From CAVYUC01 sp963783085 (GTDB taxonomy: Bacteria; Bacteroidota; Bacteroidia; Bacteroidales; Prolixibacteraceae): a stretch of 64,000 bases of DNA. The number at the start of each line of letters is the position of its first letter. The first letter of the stretch is position 1. The DNA is taken from contig CAWAMJ010000021.1 of assembly GCA_963783085.1 (NCBI GenBank), positions 62,001-126,000 of the forward strand. The letters are read 5' to 3'. The notes beneath the pieces were generated by a model. The model was not told the origin of the DNA. It saw only the letters and a program-made list of their open reading frames with translations, and made no database searches. Positions 8,114-18,200 of this stretch are shown here, in pieces. The position numbers were made by a program, and so were the translations under genes.

Positions 8114-9463
8114 TCACAAATCTTCCCCGTATCGCCAGCCTTCCCGCATGGGCTCTTTAATATACTGGTCCATATCCGGATGATTGGTGACTTTCATGTT
8201 TTCAGCATCGAATTCGATACGGGTATTGAACCGTTGGGCCAAAACTCCCACCGCTGCCATTTCGGTTAACCGCGAAGAATAATCGAAACTTGATCCCGGT
8301 CTGGGCCCTTCGCCTTTTACTGCCCTGAGGAATTCCTGCTGTGGCCCACCTTCAACCCGCGGAATTGTTGGCTCCGGCATTTCATTTTTCACCCAGTTTT
8401 CCCACTCTTCTTTCGGCATCATTAGCTGCGCGTTATTAGGCCGGCCACCGGTAATTATGTTTTGTTTTTCACCCACCATAATCATTCCCGAGCCGGGCAG
8501 TTCATCCATTCCCCATTCAGGCCTGTTTTCAGGTTTCAGACCTCCTTCATGCCAAAGCAGGGTAACCGGAGGTTTATTTCCGCGCGCCGGAAATTCAAAT
8601 TTAATGATGGATTTATCCGGCAAAAATCCCTGTGGGGCGCCGGAACTAAATAACGTTTCCGTTGCTGACGGCGAGCCTAAATCGAGCGACCAGAAAGGAG
8701 CATCGAGGGTGTGGCATGCCCAGTCGCCCAATTCGCCATTGCCAAAATCATAAAAACCGCGCCACGATTTCGGTACGTATACATCGTTGTAGGGGCGTTC
8801 GGCAGCAGGTCCAACCCATAAATTCCAGTCGAGCGATTCCGGAACAGGCTCTTTTGGGGGCGGAAATGATTCCGGTTTTGTGAAATATTTATCCGGCCCA
8901 AATTCCGGCCCGTCGAACCAGGCAAAAACTTCCTTTACGTTGCCAGTGATTCCGGCATCGACCCATTCTTTAACCCGCCGGATTCCGTCGGTGGCATGTC
9001 CCTGATTTCCCATTTGCGTAATTACGTTGTAATGATCCGCAGCTTTTCTGAGGGTGCGCAATTGCCAAATGTTATGTGCCAGCGGTTTTTCAACATACAC
9101 GTGTTTGCCCAGTTCCATAGCAGCCATTGCAGCCGGAAAATGCGAATGATCGGGCGTTGAAACCAAAACTGCATCGATTTGGCTGCCCATTTCATCGAAC
9201 ATTTTTCGGTAGTCTTTATAGCGTTTAGCGTTGGGAACGGTGGTAAACCCTTCACTTGCCCGCTCGTCGTCCACGTCGCACATGGCCACGATGTTTTCGT
9301 TAAGGCACTCGCTCCAGTTGGCTTTTCCCCTTCCGCCAACGCCAATTACGGCTATGTTGATTTTTTTCGAAGGTGAGCAACTGATTAAATTTGGAATAAA
9401 AACGGCTCCGGCAGAAACAGCAGAAGCCGACAACAGAAATTTTCTTCTTGAAACTTTTGACAT
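8114..9463 (-). CDS. Gfo/Idh/MocA family oxidoreductase, Tat-exported
   Basis: This 449-residue protein begins with a twin-arginine signal, SRRKFLLSASAVSAGA, ending in LISCS, so it may be a Tat-exported lipoprotein. Next comes the Rossmann motif INIAVIGVGGRGKAN for NAD(P). The segment VYVEKPLAHN is the conserved EKP motif of Gfo/Idh/MocA enzymes. The C-terminal half is the alpha/beta substrate domain, with typical WNLWVGPAAERPY and WRGFYDFGNGELGDW motifs. Family members oxidise or rearrange sugars and inositols. Tat export implies folding with the cofactor bound before transport. The exact substrate cannot be read from the sequence. Confidence 0.9.
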   Translation of the reverse strand: MSKVSRRKFLLSASAVSAGAVFIPNLISCSPSKKINIAVIGVGGRGKANWSECLNENIVAMCDVDDERASEGFTTVPNAKRYKDYRKMFDEMGSQIDAVLVSTPDHSHFPAAMAAMELGKHVYVEKPLAHNIWQLRTLRKAADHYNVITQMGNQGHATDGIRRVKEWVDAGITGNVKEVFAWFDGPEFGPDKYFTKPESFPPPKEPVPESLDWNLWVGPAAERPYNDVYVPKSWRGFYDFGNGELGDWACHTLDAPFWSLDLGSPSATETLFSSGAPQGFLPDKSIIKFEFPARGNKPPVTLLWHEGGLKPENRPEWGMDELPGSGMIMVGEKQNIITGGRPNNAQLMMPKEEWENWVKNEMPEPTIPRVEGGPQQEFLRAVKGEGPRPGSSFDYSSRLTEMAAVGVLAQRFNTRIEFDAENMKVTNHPDMDQYIKEPMREGWRYGEDL

Positions 9464-9598
9464 AATATTAAAAGTTAAGTGGTTTAGATATTTACAAAAG
9501 TAAAAGGATTTTCATGTTTCGGGAGCTTTTTCGAAAGTTTTTACCGGCGAAAGGGGCAGATGTTTGTCTGGGGGCCAACCATTTTATGCTTATGTTTA

Positions 9599-10366
9599 TT
9601 AGAAATGCTGCGTCAGCGCAGAACGCCACCAACTGTGGTGTTTCGATTCCAATTCTTCTACGGAAGGAAACGGATAAAACAGATACCGATCGTGTTCGCC
9701 GATAAAAAAACCGGTTTTTATAGTCCGGTATGAAATATCGCCACGCACCACCCGTAATACGGTTTTGGTTACCTTGCTTTTTGTTTCGTGGAGTTTTCTC
9801 AGGCATTCGCGCAAATGATCAGGATTTGGATAGGGGAGGTTATGCAGCGGCGCGTTTACGTCGTTGGCAAGTTCGTTCAACAACAATTCAGCAAAAAATA
9901 ATTTTGGTGTTGAAACCGGTTTTGTGGTATCGGTTAAAAAATGAATAAACTCATCGGGCGATAGTTTGCTTGCCACACGGGTGGCTATTGGGTTAAACTG
10001 CTGGTACAGATGAATTTCCTCCGATTCGATTTCGTCGAATCTTGTTGAGTGAAGTTCGAGTACTTTTCCATCGTCGGTAGCCAGATAAAGATTTTTCAGC
10101 GCGGCCAGCGGCGTTTTTTCCAGAATGCGATAGATGCCAAAATAAACCGAACGTTTTGGTTCCCCATTGGGATAAGGAACCAGTTTGGCGGCGATGTAAG
10201 TATTGGGGAGCTCGGGCATTTTTTCCGGATCGAGCTCGAAAAAAATATTTTGGCCGCGAATCCGCTTTTGTGTTCCAACGGATAAATAATTACCAAATTC
10301 AACAGGCGGGAGATGCGATGCAATGAGCGATTCGGGAGTGAAAACGAGGTAATAGTAATTTTTCAT
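9599..10366 (-). CDS. Conserved hypothetical protein
   Basis: The start ATG at 10366 (MKNYYYLVFTPESLIASHLP, 255 residues) is preferred over an upstream in-frame start that adds 16 non-conserved-looking residues. It is a soluble protein without signal peptide or transmembrane segment. It is rich in Pro and aromatic residues, with segments such as GTQKRIRGQNIFFELDP and HLRECLRKLHETKSKVTKTV. The coding pattern (no long competing frame with better composition) and length support a real gene. I recognise no family. It is convergent with nothing and stands alone between the Gfo/Idh gene and the sugar symporter. Confidence 0.65.
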   Translation of the reverse strand: MKNYYYLVFTPESLIASHLPPVEFGNYLSVGTQKRIRGQNIFFELDPEKMPELPNTYIAAKLVPYPNGEPKRSVYFGIYRILEKTPLAALKNLYLATDDGKVLELHSTRFDEIESEEIHLYQQFNPIATRVASKLSPDEFIHFLTDTTKPVSTPKLFFAELLLNELANDVNAPLHNLPYPNPDHLRECLRKLHETKSKVTKTVLRVVRGDISYRTIKTGFFIGEHDRYLFYPFPSVEELESKHHSWWRSALTQHF

Positions 10367-10551
10367 TTTAGCTAAATTTAGAATTTGAAAAGTTTCCGAA
10401 GCAATGCCAGGCAAAACGGAGAATGAAAATGCTGGTTTTTAGCGGCTGTTTCATTGAGATTGATTTTATACGAAAGTTACTGAAATTCACACTGCCAGTC
10501 AATCTGCAGGTTGTATTTTTAACAGCTAAAATTGATACCTAAAAAGAAATT

Positions 10552-10641
10552 CTCCCGCTCCTGCCAGACGCAGGCTGGGATTTCGCTGATTTTCGCTGAA
10601 ATGTTTTAATAATCAGCGTTTATCTCCGAAATCTGCGGGAG
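10552..10641. repeat. Composite palindromic intergenic repeat
   Basis: The 361-bp gap 10415-10776 contains an outer pair CTCCCGC (10552-10558) and GCGGGAG (10635-10641) and an inner pair CGCTGATT (10584-10591) and AATCAGCG (10611-10618). The words TTTCGCTGATTTTCGCTG and CCGAAATCTGCGGG resemble a dispersed repeat found between genes in many Bacteroidota. A related fragment, CCCGCTCCCGCGCG, lies near 37999. Nothing else is seen in the gap apart from the promoter candidate. Confidence 0.5.
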
Positions 10642-10702
10642 GTTTTATACATCGAGGTAAACAAACGGATAATCATAAATAAAAAAAAAGTGTGGCCGCA
10701 AT

Positions 10703-10731
10703 TTTGGCCGTCAAAATAACTGTTATCTTTA
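10703..10731 (+). promoter_or_regulatory. Candidate promoter of the sugar symporter
   Basis: TTTG at 10703-10706 and TATCTTTA at 10724-10731 match the Bacteroidota primary-sigma pattern TTTG and TAnnTTTG with one mismatch in the -7 element. The 17-bp spacing is a little shorter than usual. It lies 46 bp upstream of the symporter ATG. Confidence 0.35.
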
Positions 10732-10776
10732 AAATCTCGGTCTGAATAACTGTTTCATCAATAACTTTAATCGCTT

Positions 10777-12198
10777 ATGGAAAGAGATCGCGTAATCCCA
10801 AAAGGAATTGTCTGGCCATTCATTTTACTGACATCCCTATTTTTTGCCTGGGCCGTTCCCAATAACCTCACCGATACCATGCTGGCTGCGTTTAAGCGGA
10901 TAATGAGCCTGACAGATACCAAAACTGCGTGGATTCAGGTGGCCTGTTATTTATTTGGTTACGGGTTTTTTGCCATTCCCGGAGCGCTGTTTATAAAACG
11001 GTTTACCTATAAATCGGGGGTGATGCTCGGATTGGGTTTATATGCAACCGGCGCATTTTTATTTTATCCGGCCATGTTGGTGGCTGGTCAAAACACCGGT
11101 GTCGGTTTTTTAATGTTCCTGTTTGCGATTTTAGTTTTGTTTGCCGGACTTTCGGTGCTCGAAACTTCCACCAATTCCTATGTTTATGCCATTGGGCCGG
11201 AATCCACAGCCACGCAGAGGCTAAATTTTGCGCAGTCGTTTAATCCGTTCGGAGCCATTACCGGAGTGATTATCAGCCAGGTGTTTGTGCTTTCGCATTT
11301 GAACACGATGGGCGCTGCGGAAAGGGCGGCAATGGCGCCGGCAGAGCTGGCGAAAGTGCAGGCCGGGGAATTAAGCGCGGTTACAACAACTTATATGGCA
11401 GTTGGTTTGGTAATGGTTGTTATTTTGCTGATGATATATTTTACGCGTATGCCCAATCTGAAAGAAGACGACAAGCGGCTCGATTTTCGGGGAACTTTCC
11501 GGCGTTTGGTAAAGAATCCGAATTATACCTGGGGAGTGGTGGCGCAGTTTTTCTACGTTGGCGCTCAAATTGCGGTTTGGTCGTTTATCATCCGTTACGT
11601 AATGCAGCAGTTAAATCTGGATGCAGTTGTTGAGAGTGCCGGCGCAAATCCATCTGCCGGCGCTATTATTGCTGCGCTTCGTTCGGTTGAACCGGTTGCT
11701 GCGGGTTTCTATCGTTTCATCGACTGGATTGGTCTCGAAGCGCTTTTGCCAAGAACGGCAGAGCAGGCAGGCGCAACTTATTACATCATGTCGCTGGTGT
11801 TGTTTGTACTCGGACGTTTCATTTGCACCGGGCTTATGAAATTCATAAAACCCAAAAACCTGCTTACGGCGCTCGCGCTGCTGGCTGTGGCATTCTCAAT
11901 AACAGCAATTTACAGCAACGGGGCAGCGGGTATTTATGCACTCATGGGAATCTCGGGTTGTATGTCGCTGATGTTTCCTACAATTTACGGCCTTGGAATC
12001 CGCGGATTGGGAGAAGATACAAAAATTGGCGGCGCCGGAATGGTAATGGCCATTGCAGGGGCTGCCGTGTTAACTCAAATACAGGGAATTGTTTCCGACC
12101 AGGCAGGCAGCATTAAACTGGCTTATTGGGTGCCGGCTTTTGCATTTTTGGTTGTGGCATTTTACGGCGCGGTTATTTGCCGCAGGTATCAGCAATAA
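10777..12198 (+). CDS. FucP-like MFS sugar:H+ symporter
   Basis: This 473-residue multi-helix membrane protein shows the fucose/glucose-galactose subfamily signature of the major facilitator superfamily. Near the N-terminus FFAWAVPNNLTDTMLAAFK carries the Asp (D33) equivalent to the proton/sugar Asp of Escherichia coli FucP. SVLETSTNSYVYAIG carries the corresponding Glu (E129). NFAQSFNPFGAITG follows, as in FucP homologues. It would import a hexose or L-fucose across the inner membrane with protons. It is monocistronic here and convergent with cheB. A GH29 alpha-L-fucosidase occurs 46 kb away, so fucose is a plausible but unproven substrate. Confidence 0.88.
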   Translation: MERDRVIPKGIVWPFILLTSLFFAWAVPNNLTDTMLAAFKRIMSLTDTKTAWIQVACYLFGYGFFAIPGALFIKRFTYKSGVMLGLGLYATGAFLFYPAMLVAGQNTGVGFLMFLFAILVLFAGLSVLETSTNSYVYAIGPESTATQRLNFAQSFNPFGAITGVIISQVFVLSHLNTMGAAERAAMAPAELAKVQAGELSAVTTTYMAVGLVMVVILLMIYFTRMPNLKEDDKRLDFRGTFRRLVKNPNYTWGVVAQFFYVGAQIAVWSFIIRYVMQQLNLDAVVESAGANPSAGAIIAALRSVEPVAAGFYRFIDWIGLEALLPRTAEQAGATYYIMSLVLFVLGRFICTGLMKFIKPKNLLTALALLAVAFSITAIYSNGAAGIYALMGISGCMSLMFPTIYGLGIRGLGEDTKIGGAGMVMAIAGAAVLTQIQGIVSDQAGSIKLAYWVPAFAFLVVAFYGAVICRRYQQ

Positions 12199-12203
12199 AT
12201 GGA

Positions 12204-12764
12204 TTATGAACAGAGTGCTTCAATTTTTTTTGCGATGTCCTGCAAATCCAGGACAAAATCAGGTTTAAAAAGGTGAAGCGCAGAACCAGGCATGGTTCCG
12301 GCAACAGATGTTTCCGGGTTTTGAACCAGCGTAACACCGCCGTATTCCTTAATGATTTTCAAACCTTCGGCGCCATCAGCATTCGACCCCGACAATAAAA
12401 TTCCAAGCAGTTCTTTTTTATATGCCCAGGCTGCGGTTTCAAACAAAACATCGATTGACGGGCGCGAGAAATTTACTTTTTTGTCTGTAGAAAGACTCAT
12501 GGTGCGATTGTTTTCCAGGAGCAGATGGTAATTGGGCGGTGCAAAATAAACAACGCCTTTGTGAATGGTTTCCTTTTCTTCCGCTTCCTTTACCTTAAAA
12601 TGGGTGCTGTTCCCTAACGCGGAAAGATAATTGTTAATGTTGTTGCTGCCAATGTGCAATACAACAACAATTGGTATCCGGAATTTTTCAGGCAGGTTTG
12701 ACAAAATGTACGTGATTGCTTCCATGCCCCCGAAAGAAGCTCCAATTACGATGGTTTGTATCAT
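12204..12764 (-). CDS. cheB: CheB-type methylesterase domain, stand-alone
   Basis: This 186-residue protein consists only of the CheB catalytic domain, without the N-terminal receiver found in classical CheB. The serine/histidine/aspartate triad is visible: Ser10 in IGASFGG, His37 in VVLHIGS and Asp130 in LLSGSNADGAEG. CheB hydrolyses glutamyl methyl esters on signalling proteins. It overlaps cheR by four bases, so translation is coupled. It is the last gene of the operon beginning at 19525. Because no chemoreceptor gene is nearby, the target may be one of the two sensor kinases of the operon; this is inference. Confidence 0.92.
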   Translation of the reverse strand: MIQTIVIGASFGGMEAITYILSNLPEKFRIPIVVVLHIGSNNINNYLSALGNSTHFKVKEAEEKETIHKGVVYFAPPNYHLLLENNRTMSLSTDKKVNFSRPSIDVLFETAAWAYKKELLGILLSGSNADGAEGLKIIKEYGGVTLVQNPETSVAGTMPGSALHLFKPDFVLDLQDIAKKIEALCS

Positions 12765-13633
12765 ACCGGAAGATGTAGTTTTTTGAAGATTTTTGATTGT
12801 TTGCCGACCATCGCGAATTCATTTTCGAGGGCGGTAAATTTGAGGTTTTCCTTTGAACCAAGGCATAAAAAGCCGCGTTTTGCGAGGCTGTCAAAAAACA
12901 ATTTCAGAACATGGTCCTGAAGTGTTTTGTTGAAATAGATAAGCACGTTCCGGCAAAACACCAGGTTAACTTCCGCAAATACACCGTCGGTTACCAGGTT
13001 ATGATCCGCAAAAACTATATTTTTTGACAGCGACTGGTCGAATTTCACGGATCCGTATTTTGAAATATAATAATCGGAAAGTTTCGCTTTTCCACCTGAA
13101 TCCATATAATTTTTGGAATATAAATCCATTTCTTTTTTGGGATAGATTCCCTGTTTGGCTTTTTCCAGAACATGCTTGTTAAAATCGGTTGCATAAATCC
13201 GGGTTTTCTCCAACAGGTTTTCTTCCTGCAGTAAAATGGCCAGTGAATATACCTCTTCGCCTGTGGAGCATCCTGCCTGCCAGATTTTTATGTGTGCATA
13301 CGTGTGCAAATCGGGAACCACCTTTTTCCTGAAATCTGCATAAAATTCCGGATCGCGAAACATTTCGGTTACATTGATGGAGAGATCCCGAAGGAACGTC
13401 TGGTAAAAATCTTCATCCCACAGCACGCGGTTCTGCAATTCCGAGATAGTTTCCAGATCGCTTAATTTCAGCCTTTGCAGTACGCGGCGTTTCAGGTGAG
13501 CTTTGCTGTAATTTCTGAAGTCGTAGCCATATTTCATAAAAACAGCCTGCAGTAACAGTTGAAGTTCAATATCCTGCGTGTTGTCCATTTCATCACTGTT
13601 TTCAGCCGGATGTTTTCCTTCAGGTAACTGCAT
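12761..13633 (-). CDS. cheR: CheR-type protein-glutamate methyltransferase
   Basis: This 290-residue protein carries the CheR N-terminal helical domain (residues about 25-85) followed by the SAM-dependent methyltransferase domain. Key motifs are NVTEMFRD at residues 87-94, the SAM-binding AGCSTGEEVYS at 120-130 and NLVFCRNVLIYF near 225. CheR transfers methyl groups from S-adenosylmethionine to glutamates of signalling coiled coils. The gene overlaps the upstream kinase gene by 14 bp and the downstream cheB by 4 bp. No CheR-binding pentapeptide partner was recognised in the window. Confidence 0.93.
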   Translation of the reverse strand: MQLPEGKHPAENSDEMDNTQDIELQLLLQAVFMKYGYDFRNYSKAHLKRRVLQRLKLSDLETISELQNRVLWDEDFYQTFLRDLSINVTEMFRDPEFYADFRKKVVPDLHTYAHIKIWQAGCSTGEEVYSLAILLQEENLLEKTRIYATDFNKHVLEKAKQGIYPKKEMDLYSKNYMDSGGKAKLSDYYISKYGSVKFDQSLSKNIVFADHNLVTDGVFAEVNLVFCRNVLIYFNKTLQDHVLKLFFDSLAKRGFLCLGSKENLKFTALENEFAMVGKQSKIFKKLHLPV

Positions 13634-15203
13634 TTTTAATGATTGTTTTTAATTCATTGGCATCAAAAGGTTTGCTGATAAAATCATCCATGCCTGCTTC
13701 AAAACATTTTTGTTTGTCTTCAGAAAAAGCATTGGCAGTAACAGCAACAATGTATGCGGGCTTTGTTTTTTTCGTACTTACTTCGAATTCCCTGATTTTC
13801 TGTGTTGATTCGAGCCCGTCCATTTCAGGCATCTGCATGTCCATGAGAATCAGGTCGTACACGTTTTTTTGCGCCATCTGAAAAGCCGACCAGCCGTTGG
13901 TTGCAATGTCGCATTCAATTCCCATATTCTTTAGTAAAAGCTGTGTCACCCGCTGGTTTATGTGGTTATCTTCCGCGTAGAGGATTCGAACGTTTTGCGG
14001 AATTTCCACCGGTTGGTTTTTCTTTCCCTGTTTCTTTTGTTTCCGATAGTTAAACCGAAGTTTGAACCAAAATTCAGAACCATCGCCTTCGCTGCTGTTC
14101 ACCCCGATTTCTCCGCCCATAAAAGTAACCAGATTGTTGCAGATAGCCAGGCCCAATCCGGTACCGCCATATTTTCGCGCCGTTGAAGTTTCAGTTTGCG
14201 AAAATTCTTTAAACAATTTTGTCAGGCCGTTCTCCGAAATACCAATTCCCGTATCGACAACCTGAAAAAGTATATCCGCTGTTTCATCACTTTTTGCTTC
14301 CATTTTTACCGAAATTTTTACCTGCCCTTTTTCAGTAAATTTCACAGCATTATTTAACAGGTTTGTAATTATTTGGTTAAGCCGGTACGGATCGCCAATA
14401 AGTATATCGGGAATGTTTTTGTCTATTTCTGCGAAAATCTGAAGTCCTTTTTTTTCGGCGTTGAACTTCAACAATTTTATGATTGCCTGAACTATTTCGC
14501 GAAGGTCAAAATCAATATTTTCCAGTTGGATTTGCCCGGATTCAATTTTCGAAAAATCGAGAATATCGTTGACAATGTTGAGCAGGTTTTCTCCCGAATT
14601 GGAAATTATCGCTATCAATTCCTGCTGTTCTTCATTGAGGCCGCTTTCTTCCAGAATTTTTGAAATTCCGATGATTCCATTCAGGGGTGTCCTTATTTCG
14701 TGCGACATATTGGCCAAAAACATTGATTTTGCCCGTGCGGCTTCTTCCGCTTTTTGTTTTTGAATTTCCAGTTCGTGGTTATTTTTCTCCAATCGGTTAA
14801 GCAAACGGTTCAATTCCTGCTTCCGGGAATAGAGATCGAGAAATACCTTCACTTTTCCTTTCAGAACTTCAGGAATGATGGGTTTCGGAATAAAATCAAC
14901 CGCGCCGGTTTCAATTCCTTTGATAATGTGAACATCGCTTTGGTGGATGGCGGAAACAAAAATTACCGGCAGGTACCTGGTTTTTTTTCTTTTGCGCATC
15001 AATGAAAGCGTTTCATAACCATCCATTCCGGGCATTTGTACATCGAGGATAGCCACTGCAAAATCCTGGTTCAATGTATAACGCAGAGCTTCTGTTCCGG
15101 ATGTTGCTTTTACAAAGGAAATGTCGAAATCGTTGAGAACCATTTCCAGACTATGTAAATTTTCCTCCAAATCGTCGACCAGCAATATTTTAGGTTTCTC
15201 CAT
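13620..15203 (-). CDS. Hybrid histidine kinase, REC-HisKA-HATPase-REC
   Basis: This is a soluble 527-residue protein. The N-terminal receiver (residues 5-120) has phospho-acceptor Asp54 in ILDVQMPGMDG. A coiled-coil linker (about 125-160) follows, then a HisKA domain with His168 in MSHEIRTPLNG, a HATPase with VVDTGIGI and GGTGLGLAI (residues about 316-354), and a C-terminal receiver with Asp455 in LMDMQMPEMDG. Having a receiver before the kinase core suggests that it is activated by phosphotransfer from another kinase, most likely the 1438-residue kinase encoded 5 bp upstream. It has no DNA-binding output domain. Output may run through CheR/CheB or an unlinked regulator. Confidence 0.93.
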   Translation of the reverse strand: MEKPKILLVDDLEENLHSLEMVLNDFDISFVKATSGTEALRYTLNQDFAVAILDVQMPGMDGYETLSLMRKRKKTRYLPVIFVSAIHQSDVHIIKGIETGAVDFIPKPIIPEVLKGKVKVFLDLYSRKQELNRLLNRLEKNNHELEIQKQKAEEAARAKSMFLANMSHEIRTPLNGIIGISKILEESGLNEEQQELIAIISNSGENLLNIVNDILDFSKIESGQIQLENIDFDLREIVQAIIKLLKFNAEKKGLQIFAEIDKNIPDILIGDPYRLNQIITNLLNNAVKFTEKGQVKISVKMEAKSDETADILFQVVDTGIGISENGLTKLFKEFSQTETSTARKYGGTGLGLAICNNLVTFMGGEIGVNSSEGDGSEFWFKLRFNYRKQKKQGKKNQPVEIPQNVRILYAEDNHINQRVTQLLLKNMGIECDIATNGWSAFQMAQKNVYDLILMDMQMPEMDGLESTQKIREFEVSTKKTKPAYIVAVTANAFSEDKQKCFEAGMDDFISKPFDANELKTIIKNAVT

Positions 15204-15208
15204 ATTTC

Positions 15209-18200
15209 TTATTTAAACAGCCAGATTTTTAAGAGCGACAACAGTTTATCCACATCCACCGGTTTCGAAATATAATCATTTGCGCCACAATCAATTGCTT
15301 TCTGATAATCTTCCTTCATGGCTTTTGCAGTAATGGTAATTATCGGAATTTCTGCCGGACCAGGAATTTTCCTGATTTCTTTCATCGCATCGTAACCGTT
15401 CATCACCGGCATCATTATATCCATAAGAATCAGGTCGATATCGGAATTATTTTTTACCGTTTCAACCGCCACTTTACCATTTTCGGCTTCCAAAACTTCA
15501 ATTTCCCGCTCTTCGAGGATTTGTGCCAGCGCAAATACGTTCCGGATATCGTCGTCAACTATCAACACTTTTTTGCCTTTGAAACCTGCGCCGTTTAAAT
15601 TTCCTGATTTCGTGCGGTAGGTTTTGGTCATAGTATGTTCAACCTGGTGCAGGAACAGCGTTACTTCGTCCATTAAACGTTCGTCGGATTTTACGCCTTT
15701 AATCACAATGGAATCGGAATATTTGCGCAGTTCGCGTAATTCGCCGGAATTTAATTCGCGCGCTGTGTGGATAATCACGTTTGGAATCGGAACATTTCCC
15801 GATTTCAGTTTTTTCAGCAATTCGCCACCTGAAAAATCGGGTAACCCGAGGTCGAGGATCATACAGTCGAACGGCCGCGCCGACAGCATATCATACGCCT
15901 GCTGCCCCGATTTGGCTTCATGAATGATAATTTCTTCATTCCCAAAAAGCGCCTGGATTGATTGCCGTGTCGCTTCGTCGTCTTCCACCATAAGCACCTG
16001 ACGGAATTCGTTGCTCAGTTTTTGCTCAATGTGGCTTGTTTTCTCCTGAAAATCACTGGATTCAGGTGTTTTCAATTCTTCGATGGTTTCCGGGGAAAAG
16101 TCTTCAATTCGGGAAACAAGATGTACCGGCAATCTTTTCGTTACCTGGTTTTCCTTGAGTTTTCCAAATTCAGTTGAATGGTTTAATTCGGCGGAAATGA
16201 TAATCGCCTGCGGCATGAACTGTCTGGCAAGCATAATTCCGTCTGAAATTCGCGAAGCGGCAATAACCCTGAACCCGAGTTTGTTGCATAAACTTTTTAA
16301 CTCCAGCGCTTTTCCCATTTCGTTGTGAAGGAGCAAAACCAATCTTCCTTCGGTTTCAACATCCCGATCGTCGGAAATAAAAGATGGCAAATTTTCATCG
16401 TCGTTACGTGCCGCCACAGGAATTTCTGCTTTTGCCGGAATGTCTCCGTTTACCTTTTTTTCCTGCCGGCGAACGGTACTTTCCACCAGTTCCTTGTCGA
16501 GCGGAAGATAAACGGTAAATACAGAACCTGCACCTTCGGCACTTTCCACATGGATTTCACCCCCCATCACCTGGACCAGCTGTTTCGAAATGGAAAGGCC
16601 GAGGCCGGTTCCGCCAAATTTCCGTGAAATACTTCCGTCGGCTTGTTGAAAAGCTTCGAAAATACCGTTGACCTTTTCCTTCGGAATGCCTACTCCGGTA
16701 TCTTCCACAGAAACATAAAACGTGTTGTTTTGGGTTAATTCCGGATTGATGAACAAAACCGATTGGCCGGGCAATCCGAAACTTACCTTTATACTTCCGG
16801 CGCTGGTAAATTTTAACGCGTTCGACAACAGGTTTTTAATAATTTGCATCAAACGCTGTTTATCGGTATAAACCTGAGTTGGAAAGTGATTATCTTTTTC
16901 AAGGATTAACAGCAAATTTTTGTTTTTTGCAACTGGTCTGAAAGTTTGGTTTAATTCCGTAATAATATTATCGACAGGAGTTTCCGAAAATTCATATTTC
17001 ATTTTACCGGCTTCGATTTTCGATAAATCGAGAATTTCGTTTATCAACTCCAGCAAATCATTTCCGCTTTTGTGAATCACCTGGATTGATTTCCTCTGTT
17101 CTTCCGTTAAATTGCTGTGTTTGTTTCCGGCCAGTAATTTTGAAAGAATTAACATGCTGTTCAGCGGCGTGCGCAGTTCGTGAGACATGTTGGCCAGAAA
17201 ATCTGATTTATACTGGCTGGCTTGCTCCAGTTCACCTGCCTTTTGCTTTAGTTCTCTTTGTATTTTCAACAGGTTGTCATTGCTCAGGCTAATTTCCTTT
17301 TTCTGTTGTTCCAGCAGAACGGTTTTTGTTTCCAGTTCCTGGTTGGCGAGGCGAAGTTCCTCCTGCTGTACCTGGAGGCTTTTTTCGCTTTTAGCCAGAA
17401 TTTTGGTTTGTTCGGCCAGTTCTTCGTTTGCCACCCGAAGTTCTTCTTCCTGCGTTTTCAATGCTTCGTTGGTGGCTTTTAATTCTTCCTGCTGAAGCAC
17501 CAGCTTTGTGTTTACATCCTTTAGCGCCTGCTGCTGCTGATGCAACTCCTGGTTTCGTTCCTGTACTTCAATTTCCAGTTTTTTAATATTCGTTACATCT
17601 TTCGAAATTCCGAACGTACCAATGCAGTTTCCATATTTGTCGAACATGGGTAGTTTGGTTACCGACGTCCAAAGTTCATTACCATGTTCATCAATTCCCT
17701 GGCGAAGTTTGTCAACAAATCCTCTTCCGTTTTTAATGATTTCCTGTTCTTCGCTGAAATACCGGCGGGCATTCTTTTCCGTGTGAAATTCAAAGTCGCT
17801 TTTACCGATAATTTCATCGCTTGATTTCGCGCCAAAAAGTTTGACCATCGATTCGCTGACCCGTAAAAACTTACTGTTAATATCCTTAAAATAAACATAA
17901 TCGGGGAGGGTATTTAACATGGAATCGAGCAGGATAGTTTTCTGCGACAATTTTTGTCTGATTTGCTCATTTTCCTCCAGTTCCCGGCTTAGCTCTTCGT
18001 CGCGTGCTTTCAGTATTTTCGATTGTTCCATCGCCTGTGCGAGTAATTCGGAAATTCTGAACCGGGCGACTGCGGCTTCCATATTTATGGCAATCCGTTC
18101 TTTTATTGATTTAAGAAAATTGATTTTTACCTCCGACAGCTCATTAATGGGAGCCAGTTCCAAAACAGCCTGTATCCGGCCATTGTAAAACATGGGAATC

